Positions 57,217-64,000 of a DNA stretch of 64,000 nt are shown here, piece after piece. Within the stretch, counting starts at the first letter, position 1. The number at the start of each line of letters is the position of its first letter. The position numbers and the translations under genes were made by a program. The stretch spans positions 79,396 through 143,395 of the forward strand of contig JAEEVA010000002.1 in NCBI GenBank assembly GCA_016286995.1. Reading direction: 5' to 3'. The stretch is from Prevotella sp. (GTDB lineage Bacteria > Bacteroidota > Bacteroidia > Bacteroidales > Bacteroidaceae). A model generated the notes under the pieces. That model was not told the DNA's origin. It saw only the letters and a program-made list of their open reading frames with translations, and ran no database searches.

Positions 57217-60200
57217 TTACTCCTTATGAAGCATTTCCAAACGTACGGGACCTATTAGGCCGGAGGGGGTGAGTGTACCCATGTTCTGCGTGAGGCTTTT
57301 GACACCATAGAAGGCTACAGGTGTAAAGCTGTGACCCTCTACGTCGGGCTGACCATCACCGATGATGCGGTTCACCCAGGTATTCACAACCTTCACCTCG
57401 ATGGTGTTTTTACCGGGTTTCAATTTACCTTCGAAGTTCACTTTGTACGGGGCTTTCCACAGGAAGTCCACATGTTCGCCATTGATGAAGATGTCGGCCA
57501 TCTGTCCCACTGCGCCCAAATCGATAGACAGACCTGCGGGGAGATCTTTCTTGGGAAGGGTGAAGGTGTTCTGATAGGTGGCGGTGCCTGAGAAATACTT
57601 CACATCGGGTTCGTCAGACTCCGTCAGGGAGGAGAGCGTCTGCCATGTGCGGATGCCTTTGGGAGCGTCCTGACCTTCGAAGGAAACCGTCCACGGACCA
57701 TTGAAAGCAACTTCGCCAGCAGGCTTCAGGGGCGCGGGTTCTGCTATAGGCGCGGCGGCAGGATCGGCCACGATGAACAGGGCGTCATCAGCTCCCAAAT
57801 GCAACTTGCCATTATGCAGCACACCATAAACGGGCTTGCCGTTGACGGGATTCATGACGGTGAGGGTGCCCTTGGCGTCGCGGAGCACGATGTCCGTATC
57901 CACTTCCTTGCCGCTGAAGTTGCGCACCCAGTAGATGTTGCGGTTGCCGTCCACACGGTGTACGAAGCGTATGCCAGGAACGGAGCTTTGGAAGTCGGGC
58001 GCCACGCCGGAGTGCTTTAAGCCATCGGCCACGCTGCCAGTCCAGACATTGCTGCGGTTGGTATGCCAGATGTCGGCTTTTAGTTGTTCGAACTCCTTGG
58101 CATTGTCACAGCGCCCAGCCATACTCACAGGCTCCTTGCCAATGAGGAATACGCCCTCAGAGACCAATTGATGCAGTTTCCGAAGTACTTCTATGCTCAT
58201 ATTCTGCGCGTGTTCACCCAGAGCGATGACCTTGTAATCCTTAGCCGATATGCAATTGAGCAGGGCATGTGGACTACAGAAATCATAGTTATAGGTGTCA
58301 GGGACATCGGGCAGGGCTTTGCCGTATGCTGAGGCAATGTTGGTGTCCTCGCCATAGAACCATAGCACATCGGCCACATTGCGACCGGCCTGCAGATAGT
58401 AGCTGCTGCGGGCCAAGTAATCTAACCAGTATTTGGCATATTCCGCCCACGTCTCATGGCGACTGAACCACTGGCCAAAGATCAAGAGACCCAGACCGGG
58501 ACGGAAGTCGTCGGAGGGCTGGTGGGCACTCTCATGGATGAAGAAACGGTTAAGACCGCTCATCAGGGCCACGTCGGCCACCTCCTTCAAGTTGCCGGGA
58601 TACCAGGTGTAGGCACCGCCCAGCATGCCGTTGGTAGTAAAGCTCTCGCCAGCCACGATGTTCTGTCCGTAGATATGCGCCGTTGATGCCGACTCACGGA
58701 TATCGGCCTGATAGGCGACGCTTTCCGCTGCATCTACCGTCCAGATGGCAGCCATCGGTACGGTGGCAGAGCGCTTGGGATCCATGCCGTCGCCCACGAA
58801 GGTGCGGGCGTTCTCATGACTTTCCGTATAGCGGCCCTTCATCCCGTATTCGTGGAGGATGTCGTTCACACGGTCGTAGTTGGCGGCAAAGAGTTCGCCG
58901 ATGGTTTCGCGCCAGTCGAAGAGGAAGTCTTCGGTGGCCTTGGAAGAGCCGATAATCTCTCCGGTGAGGGCGGGTAGCCATAGTCTTAGGTCATAGCCTC
59001 TGGCCATCTTGAAGGCCTGTTCCATCTTGGGTGTCCACGTCATGTGCTGGGCTTCATAGCTGTCAATCATCAGATACTGGATGCCGCGTGCTCCTAACAG
59101 ACCGTTGGCAGCATCCTTATACATATCTAAATAAGTATGGAAATAGCGGTTCCACGCATCCGCATCCAGTTTGTCCACCTCCAGACCGGTGGCTTCAGGC
59201 GGAGCGGGGTGGTTCTGCTTGCCCGTGAGGGAAGCACCGAAGCGGTAGATGCGCCATTTGCCGGCAGGGGCTTTCCACGTCAGGACACCATCCTTCACCT
59301 TGTCGGTCAGGTCAATGGTCTCCTGCACTGGGGCTTCCGTGGTCGGTGTGGGAAGCTGTAGCAGGTCTCCGGGGGAGGCGAAGCCGGCCTTCTCCTCGGC
59401 GTGGTTCACCTTATACACTGTATTCAGTTTCCACTCGTGGATGGGGGTACCGGTGGGAATCACCACCTGAGCACCATAGTAGATTAGGCTGTAGTCCGGC
59501 TGCGGATTGATTACCTTCAGACGGAAGTGCTTGGCGGTAGTTTCGGGGATGTCCACGGTAATCTGTGTCAGATTGGAAGAAGGCACACGAATCACCTCCG
59601 TCCACGTGTTGCCGTCCTGACTGCACAGCAGCGTGTTGTCGTAGGTACGATCAGGGTCGAACTGTCCCTGCTCCTGTCCGCCCACCAAGGTGAAGGAACG
59701 GATGGTCACGGCCTGCGGGAAGTTGTACTGTATCCAGGCGTGGGTGCCTTCTTTGTTGAGCGCCAGTTCAGGGCCGTCATTAATGTCGCCGTTGGTGAGC
59801 TGCTCCACAGTGAAGTCTCCACCACTGGAAGTGATGGTAGCACCAAGTTCCTGCATACTCTTTTCTGCCTCCGGCACCCTTACTGCCACCACAGCAATGT
59901 CCTGATACCACTGGGGCATCTTTTCAAACACGGGCGCATAAATGCCGGCGCTTACGTTCTGGAAGCGGCCGATGGTCTTGTACGGCTCGGGTAGCGTCAG
60001 CGTCTGACTCTTGCCGTTACCTTTTACTTCTAATGTGCGCCATGTAAGTTTCTTCATCGCATCAGCAGGCACCACCCAAGGGCCACCGGTGCTGCTCCAG
60101 CCAGGAGCAGAGGCAATGCCAACCTCCATGCCCAACGAATCCGCCAGATGAATGGCGTAGGCGAAGTTCTCCTTCCACGCATCACTCAGATACGGAGTCT

Positions 60201-60465
60201 GTGGCACCACTGGCGGCAAACCCTGCATCATCGAACCACCGGCGTCAAACTGGTGGAATCCGGCAATGCCGATACGGTTCATCCATTCCAAGTCCTTGCG
60301 GATACCGTCTTTGGACGTGTTACCATTAATCCAGTGCCACCACACATAAGGGTGAGCCTCTTTGGGCGGATTTGTAAAACGCTGGTCTTGTGAATTTGCA
60401 GTGACGCAAAGGAATGCACAAATAATAGTTGCTAATAGGCCTTGATAACGATTCATAGGTTTCAT
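57217..60465 (-). CDS. GH106-type alpha-L-rhamnosidase, exported
   Basis: From the ATG at 60465 the enzyme has about 1082 aa. The -7 box at 60489-60496 lies inside the longer frame (to 60522), so that start is excluded. A signal peptide (YQGLLATIICAFLCVTANS) leads to PPKEAHPYVWWHWINGNTSK and GIAGFHQFDAGG, typical of GH106, followed by long catalytic and beta-sandwich parts (MIDSYEAQHMTWTPKMEQAF; C-terminal sugar-binding-like FINGEHVDFLWKAPYKVNF). It would release terminal L-rhamnose from pectic or other glycans in the periplasm or at the surface, feeding the RhaB/RhaD route. No SusC/D genes are in the window. Confidence 0.9.
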   Translation of the reverse strand: MKPMNRYQGLLATIICAFLCVTANSQDQRFTNPPKEAHPYVWWHWINGNTSKDGIRKDLEWMNRIGIAGFHQFDAGGSMMQGLPPVVPQTPYLSDAWKENFAYAIHLADSLGMEVGIASAPGWSSTGGPWVVPADAMKKLTWRTLEVKGNGKSQTLTLPEPYKTIGRFQNVSAGIYAPVFEKMPQWYQDIAVVAVRVPEAEKSMQELGATITSSGGDFTVEQLTNGDINDGPELALNKEGTHAWIQYNFPQAVTIRSFTLVGGQEQGQFDPDRTYDNTLLCSQDGNTWTEVIRVPSSNLTQITVDIPETTAKHFRLKVINPQPDYSLIYYGAQVVIPTGTPIHEWKLNTVYKVNHAEEKAGFASPGDLLQLPTPTTEAPVQETIDLTDKVKDGVLTWKAPAGKWRIYRFGASLTGKQNHPAPPEATGLEVDKLDADAWNRYFHTYLDMYKDAANGLLGARGIQYLMIDSYEAQHMTWTPKMEQAFKMARGYDLRLWLPALTGEIIGSSKATEDFLFDWRETIGELFAANYDRVNDILHEYGMKGRYTESHENARTFVGDGMDPKRSATVPMAAIWTVDAAESVAYQADIRESASTAHIYGQNIVAGESFTTNGMLGGAYTWYPGNLKEVADVALMSGLNRFFIHESAHQPSDDFRPGLGLLIFGQWFSRHETWAEYAKYWLDYLARSSYYLQAGRNVADVLWFYGEDTNIASAYGKALPDVPDTYNYDFCSPHALLNCISAKDYKVIALGEHAQNMSIEVLRKLHQLVSEGVFLIGKEPVSMAGRCDNAKEFEQLKADIWHTNRSNVWTGSVADGLKHSGVAPDFQSSVPGIRFVHRVDGNRNIYWVRNFSGKEVDTDIVLRDAKGTLTVMNPVNGKPVYGVLHNGKLHLGADDALFIVADPAAAPIAEPAPLKPAGEVAFNGPWTVSFEGQDAPKGIRTWQTLSSLTESDEPDVKYFSGTATYQNTFTLPKKDLPAGLSIDLGAVGQMADIFINGEHVDFLWKAPYKVNFEGKLKPGKNTIEVKVVNTWVNRIIGDGQPDVEGHSFTPVAFYGVKSLTQNMGTLTPSGLIGPVRLEMLHKE

Positions 60466-60488
60466 GCGCTTTAAGTTAATGATAGTTG

Positions 60489-60496
60489 CAAAGATA
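60489..60496 (-). promoter_or_regulatory. -7 box for the GH106 gene
   Basis: CAAAGATA reads TATCTTTG on the minus strand. It decides the start of the GH106 protein at 60465 or 60456. The -33 element is not consensus. Confidence 0.65.
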
Positions 60497-60557
60497 GTAA
60501 TAATTCTGCAATTATCCATCATTTTAATCAGAAATCTTTCTCATTTAATAAAAATGG

Positions 60558-60581
60558 TTTGATTTCGCTGCTCAAAAATTT
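60558..60581. repeat. 24-bp direct repeat flanking dispersed repeat copy 3
   Basis: The 24 bases at 60558-60581 (core GATTTCGCTGCTCAAAAATT) recur at 60944-60967. The right copy contains most of the -33 TTTG of the promoter at 60965-60996. Also AATTTTCTGTTA recurs at both ends of the element (near 60578 and 60890), so the insertion is bounded by two nested short repeats. Confidence 0.75.
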
Positions 60582-60620
60582 TCTGTTATGTTGAGGACAT
60601 AGCACAGCTGTAAGTTATTA

Positions 60621-60889
60621 CCCGGAAATATATTTTGGAAAGAAATGACCAGAAATTATCCAGAAATTATTCTTGTGTACGGACTTTCATGCCAGTAAAG
60701 TAGGACTTTCATGCCAGTAAACTCGGACTTTACTCCGAGGAAAGTCAGAGGAAAATGCGGCAATGCGGCAATGCGGCGTTTAAATTCTATAGATTTATTA
60801 AAAAAGTAAATGTATTAATTATTATTACATTTTTATTTTTATTATTACTCTATGAAATCAATTGCCGCATTGCCGCAATTGCCGCATCA
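60621..60889. repeat. Dispersed inverted-arm repeat, copy 3 (reverse orientation)
   Basis: Read on the minus strand it aligns with copy 2 over the outer arm (60861-60887, GCGGCAAT-type units), the AT-rich core including TTGATTTCATAGAGTAAT, the inner arm (60756-60777), and the TCCTCTGACTTTC junction. It then aligns with copy 1 over the tail to about 60621. In the hairpin module the left arm has changed to CCTCGGAG, and a new small stem CTCGGA/TCCGAG has appeared. Confidence 0.88.
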
Positions 60890-60964
60890 AATTTTCTGTT
60901 AGAGAATTTTTTCACGACTCATCATTGCAAAAACAAGCTTTTCTTTGATTTCGCTGCTCAAAAA

Positions 60965-60996
60965 TTTGGTTTTCTCAATATTAATTCGTACTTTTG
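60965..60996 (+). promoter_or_regulatory. Consensus promoter for the 722-aa secreted protein
   Basis: TTTG (60965-60968), 20 bp, TACTTTTG (60989-60996). The predicted transcript start near 61003 leaves a leader of about 260 nt. Confidence 0.85.
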
Positions 60997-61048
60997 CTGC
61001 GTCGTTTAAGTGAAAACGACAAGAAAAAGACATTTTAACGCTCTAATT

Positions 61049-61192
61049 CCAGACCGAATCACCACCTCGAAATGGATTGTTGAGCTAACAAGTATATTGG
61101 AGTACGCACCCCAAAGTGCGGACTTCCCATAGTACTTGTTGGGTTTGTGGTGAACCTGGTCTGGATATGGTCGGGTTCGCACTTCTTTTTTA
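61049..61192 (+). ncRNA. Structured 5' leader, attenuator-like
   Basis: Nested pairings: CCAGACC (61049-61055) with GGTCTGG (61158-61164); CACCAC (61060-61065) with GTGGTG (61147-61152); AACAAGTA (61087-61094) with TACTTGTT (61133-61140); GCAC (61106-61109) with GTGC (61116-61119). Alternatively AGTGCGGAC (61115-61123) pairs with GTTCGCACT (61175-61183), directly before TTCTTTTTTTAT, which would form a terminator. It matches no RNA family I recognise; it is not 5S, SRP or tmRNA. Confidence 0.55.
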
Positions 61193-61261
61193 TATATAAG
61201 GTTAGTACGGACTTTCGGATTGGAAACCTTTTAGTTATTAACTTTATAAAACAAAACAATT

Positions 61262-63430
61262 ATGAAAAGAACTACTTTATTAAAAACAATGTTCCTGCTA
61301 TGCGCCCTCGTAGCAGGCAGTTCGAGTGTGTGGGCAGTAACTAAGCCTTGGTCTGGAGACGACCCCTCAACGACCTTAAATTTACAGACGATTACTTCAT
61401 CTACTATGGGTACATGGAATGGTACTACTTCATGGTACCTTGATGATGATTACCTAATTGTATCTGGTTATGAATCCTATAAGAGTGTTAGTAATCAAAC
61501 TTGGATTACCCAAGCGTCAGTAGGTTCAAATCAAGACACATGGGATGCCTCTGCTCCATTTAAAGGTTCAAGTTATTATACTAATAAGTATTATGCCACT
61601 ATACAAGCAGGTCGCTATCTATTGTATAAGGTGACAAATTTAAAATCATTAAAAGTTTACGGAAAGAATAATTCCACGAGTAAGTATTTGGATATTTTTA
61701 TATATACAAAAACAGGCAATGATTATACACAAGTAGAGGAAATAAAGTACACTGCTGATAATAACGTGCATATTTGGTCGAGTACTGAAACATTATCAGC
61801 ATCGGAAACATATTACATATATATAAAAGGCGTTGGAAGTAGTAATAGCCGTGTATTTGAAGTGGCTTTTGAGAGGAATTCTTCTTCTGATCCATCTTCA
61901 GCGGTCGCTTTTGACGACACCACACCCTCTATCTCGTTTCCCAACCAGACAACATATTCACAAACAGCAACTACAGCAACTGGTTATACTGGTACAGTAA
62001 TTTATACTATAACTGATAATACCGCTGGTGCAACGATTGAAGGAAGTACAGTAACAGTAAAACAGGAAGGAAGCGTTACAGTAAAGGCTACTGCTCCTGC
62101 TGTGTCAGGTTGGGCAAAATCGGAAGCAACTTATACATTGACTGTTACAGATACACGTAGCGACAATGGATTGAGTTACGCTACTGCAACACAGTCGGTT
62201 GCGGTAGGTAGCACATTGAGTGCACCAACATTAACAAATCCCAATGGACTTGCCGTCACCTTTGCAAGTGACGATACTGGTATTGCAACGGTTGATGCCA
62301 GTGGCAATGTAACTGGTGTGGCTATTGGTTCCACAACTATTACTGCAACATTTGCTGGTGATGAAACGTATAAGGCTGGTAGTGCTTCTTATACCATTAA
62401 TGTAACAAGAGGTAAAGAATTAGGCGAGTTGTTATATGAGAGTGTCAGTACATATACTAATACCAATGATGGTACAACAGCACTAACTGCATCCAATACA
62501 TACTTAGACTCTGACCGGTGGTCTTCTTTCTCATATGTGTATCCTGGCAAAAAGATATCAGGAGATTCTGATGGCCACTTGAAGTTTGGTAATAAAGATA
62601 ATGCTGGTACTGCTGTAACAAAATCATTAGCTTTAAACGGCAATGCAACTCTAACATATAAAGTGCAACGTTATGACTCCAGCAATACTGGCAACTTGAA
62701 AATTACAGTATCTGGTGCGACCGCTTCAGGAGACGTTGATGTCACGGGTACTGCCAATTGGGTAGAAAAGACGGTAACCATTACAGGCGGAAAAGGTAAT
62801 GTCATAATTACTTTTGCAACTACTTCCAGCAACAATCGCATTCGTGTAGATGATATTTTACTTATACAAACAACAGCAGTTGCTACTATTTCTGATGCCA
62901 AATATGCGACATTCCATAATGGTTGTCCGACAGACTTCAGCAATACTGGCATTACAGCCTATACAGCTACTGACAACGAGACTTCTGTAAAACTGAACGA
63001 GATTGCTAATGGCCAGGTACCTGCCAATACTCCTGTAGTGCTGTATAAGGAAGGTGCTGACGGCACGGCCATCAATGTTCCTGTTATTGCTTCAGCTAAT
63101 GCTGTTGGAGATAACGATTTGCACGTGTCCGACGGCACAACGGCGACAGCAGATCAGGATATCTATGTGCTTTCGAAGAAAAACAATGTTGTCGGTTTCT
63201 ACAAGTGGGGTGGGGATGTTTCGCTATCTGCCGGCAAGATCTATCTGAAGAAAATAACTACTGGCTCACCCGAATTCTTGGGCTTTGGCGATGCCACTGC
63301 TATTGAGAAGATTGCTAACAGCGAAGAGCCAGCAGCTAATGGCCAGTATTACAACCTCAATGGTCAGCGCGTGGCTCAGCCCACTAAGGGTCTCTACATT
63401 GTGAATGGTAAGAAGATCATAGTGAAATAA
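61262..63430 (+). CDS. Large secreted Ig-like protein with Prevotella-type C-terminal tail
   Basis: This 722-aa protein has a signal peptide (TTLLKTMFLLCALVAGSSSVWA). A beta-rich N-terminal region (25-210) is followed by Ig-like modules (about 215-300; GYTGTVIYTITDNTAGATIE) and a BIG2-like domain (about 308-380; ATVDASGNVTGVAIGSTTIT). A jelly-roll-like region comes next (about 385-540; RWSSFSYVYPGKKISGDSDG, ending VDDILLIQ). The last 90 residues end YYNLNGQRVAQPTKGLYIVN plus GKKIIVK, the sorting-like tail. The DNA is AT-rich. No enzyme motif is visible; an adhesin or glycan-binding surface role is likely. A structured leader precedes it. Confidence 0.85.
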   Translation: MKRTTLLKTMFLLCALVAGSSSVWAVTKPWSGDDPSTTLNLQTITSSTMGTWNGTTSWYLDDDYLIVSGYESYKSVSNQTWITQASVGSNQDTWDASAPFKGSSYYTNKYYATIQAGRYLLYKVTNLKSLKVYGKNNSTSKYLDIFIYTKTGNDYTQVEEIKYTADNNVHIWSSTETLSASETYYIYIKGVGSSNSRVFEVAFERNSSSDPSSAVAFDDTTPSISFPNQTTYSQTATTATGYTGTVIYTITDNTAGATIEGSTVTVKQEGSVTVKATAPAVSGWAKSEATYTLTVTDTRSDNGLSYATATQSVAVGSTLSAPTLTNPNGLAVTFASDDTGIATVDASGNVTGVAIGSTTITATFAGDETYKAGSASYTINVTRGKELGELLYESVSTYTNTNDGTTALTASNTYLDSDRWSSFSYVYPGKKISGDSDGHLKFGNKDNAGTAVTKSLALNGNATLTYKVQRYDSSNTGNLKITVSGATASGDVDVTGTANWVEKTVTITGGKGNVIITFATTSSNNRIRVDDILLIQTTAVATISDAKYATFHNGCPTDFSNTGITAYTATDNETSVKLNEIANGQVPANTPVVLYKEGADGTAINVPVIASANAVGDNDLHVSDGTTATADQDIYVLSKKNNVVGFYKWGGDVSLSAGKIYLKKITTGSPEFLGFGDATAIEKIANSEEPAANGQYYNLNGQRVAQPTKGLYIVNGKKIIVK

Positions 63431-63520
63431 TTCATGATTAATTCATGTTCAATTAATGGCAATTTCTGTTTAAAGAAAAAAGCTTAGTTAAGATTATTTA
63501 TGTTTAAAAACAAAGAAGAT

Positions 63521-63685
63521 ATGAAAAAGCAATATATACAGCCCTCTATAGAGGTGCACAAGATTCAAACTATGGGTATGTTGGCAGCATCTAGCCTGTC
63601 AAAAAATAGCGACACAGTTACAAATGAAAGTGATGTCCTTGCTCGTGGTCTCGATTGGGACGACGAGGACGAAGAAGACTGGTAA
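63521..63685 (+). CDS. Small acidic peptide with KKxYxxPxxEV head
   Basis: From the ATG at 63521 the product has 54 aa (61 aa from 63500). The head MKKQYIQPSIEVHKIQTMGM is followed by LAASSL, a Ser/Asn/Thr linker and a very acidic Trp-containing end (DVLARGLDWDDEDEEDW). Short proteins of this build, with a conserved head and a variable acidic tail, are frequent in Prevotella and Bacteroides and have no assigned function that I know. The split suggests a leader-core precursor or a chaperone-bound tag, but no maturation enzyme is next to it. It lies 90 bp after the secreted protein gene. Confidence 0.7.
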   Translation: MKKQYIQPSIEVHKIQTMGMLAASSLSKNSDTVTNESDVLARGLDWDDEDEEDW

Positions 63686-63692
63686 ATAACTC

Positions 63693-63728
63693 TCACCGCT
63701 CAGAGGGGACAGCCTCTCTGGGCGGTGA
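63693..63728 (+). terminator. Hairpin terminator after the small peptide gene
   Basis: TCACCGCTCAGAGG (63693-63706) pairs with CCTCTCTGGGCGGTGA (63713-63728) with a small bulge and a 6-nt loop. It ends the secreted protein-peptide unit. Confidence 0.8.
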
Positions 63729-63733
63729 TTAAA

Positions 63734-63766
63734 AGTACACAAAAAGAACCGTCCCCTTTGTGTACT
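63734..63766. repeat. Second inverted repeat behind the terminator
   Basis: AGTACACAAA (63734-63743) and TTTGTGTACT (63757-63766) form a perfect 10-bp stem around AAGAACCGTCCCC. It may be a back-up terminator or a repeat end. Confidence 0.6.
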
Positions 63767-64000
63767 CGAAGCAAATAAATCGATTCATACTACAATGTGG
63801 ATTGACTCGTTTTACAAAGCAAATTCACTGAATTTGGTCACCAATTTCACTGAATTTGGATTTGAATCAAAAAGCTTATCTGTTATAAGGCAGTATCTTA
63901 AACGATATAGAAAAGCCTAAAACAGATGTAAGATGAAGAAAGATTATGAAATGAGATATTAACGTTTAGGCCGATGACAATGCACCGTGAGGTGCAAGGC
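63767..64000. other. Gene-free end of window
   Basis: No convincing gene is seen. TTCACTGAATTTGG occurs twice (63824-63837 and 63846-63859), 22 bp apart. The window ends in GCACCGTGAGGTGC, a 6-bp-arm palindrome. Confidence 0.5.

Noticed and set aside
60466..60522. N-terminal extension of the GH106 protein
   Set aside because: A -7 promoter box lies within it and the signal peptide starts only at 60465 or 60456.
61049..61192. 5S rRNA, SRP RNA, tmRNA or known riboswitch
   Set aside because: None of the diagnostic sequences (for example the SRP GGUCAGG...GGAAGCAGCC core) is present, and the element ends in a T-run ahead of a coding sequence.
63767..64000. Start of another gene at the window end
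   Set aside because: All frames are interrupted by stops; only a short direct repeat and a small palindrome are seen.

Overview
The window reads as chromosomal DNA of a Bacteroidota bacterium, order Bacteroidales, most like Prevotella and relatives. The evidence is: promoters of the TTTG-N19-21-TAnnTTTG type (for example 26034-26065, 43769-43799, 60965-60996); a propeller sensor of the hybrid two-component type; BACON domains; GH31, GH94 and GH106 glycosidases; and two secreted proteins ending in the NLxGQxV...G(L/V)xxxNGKKxIxK tail common in Prevotella. No rRNA, tRNA, CRISPR array, phage gene or transposase gene was found.

Layout. 0.1-9.7 kb: a SpoU RNA methyltransferase and clpB (both minus), a small secreted protein, then a minus-strand set of a 194-aa membrane-anchored protein, ADP-forming acyl-CoA synthetase and a GH94 phosphorylase. 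9.8-19.8 kb: MATE exporter, giant alpha-2-macroglobulin, DUF1573 protein, meaB and ispH (plus). 19.9-25.8 kb: secreted protein and mnmA (minus), an SPFH protein with a ribbon-helix-helix partner (plus), rsgA and frr (minus). 26.1-35.9 kb: a four-gene operon of PAS/histidine-kinase proteins. 36.0-38.1 kb: nhaD and a queuosine-precursor transporter (minus). 38.2-51.1 kb: a deoxy-sugar operon (kinase, isomerase, MFS transporter, aldolase), a LacI regulator, a propeller sensor and a GH31 enzyme. 51.1-56.9 kb: a eukaryotic-type Ser/Thr kinase with four envelope proteins. 57.0-60.5 kb: a 22-bp tandem array and a GH106 rhamnosidase. 60.5-64 kb: a dispersed repeat, a structured leader, a large secreted Ig-like protein and a small acidic peptide.

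Working together. The GH106 rhamnosidase, GH31 enzyme, sugar transporter, isomerase, kinase and aldolase form a plausible route from rhamnose- or fucose-containing glycans to lactaldehyde and DHAP, under a LacI regulator and a propeller sensor.

The most unusual features are these. (1) The kinase operon alternates proteins with a Tyr and with a His at the phosphoacceptor site (Y-H-Y-H); the second pair carries periplasmic solute-binding domains. No receiver-domain gene is nearby. The propeller sensor also lacks a phosphoacceptor domain. (2) Degenerate 7-bp tandem arrays lie at many gene junctions, where they often supply stop and start codons, and inside seven coding positions, one next to the nucleophile of GH31. 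(3) A dispersed repeat of about 150-270 bp, present three times, has inverted GCGGC-rich arms around an AT-rich core; the arms have changed together between copies. (4) A palindromic repeat sits in frame inside mnmA. (5) An attenuator-like RNA lies ahead of a secreted protein. (6) A Ser/Thr kinase with four envelope proteins has no system I recognise.
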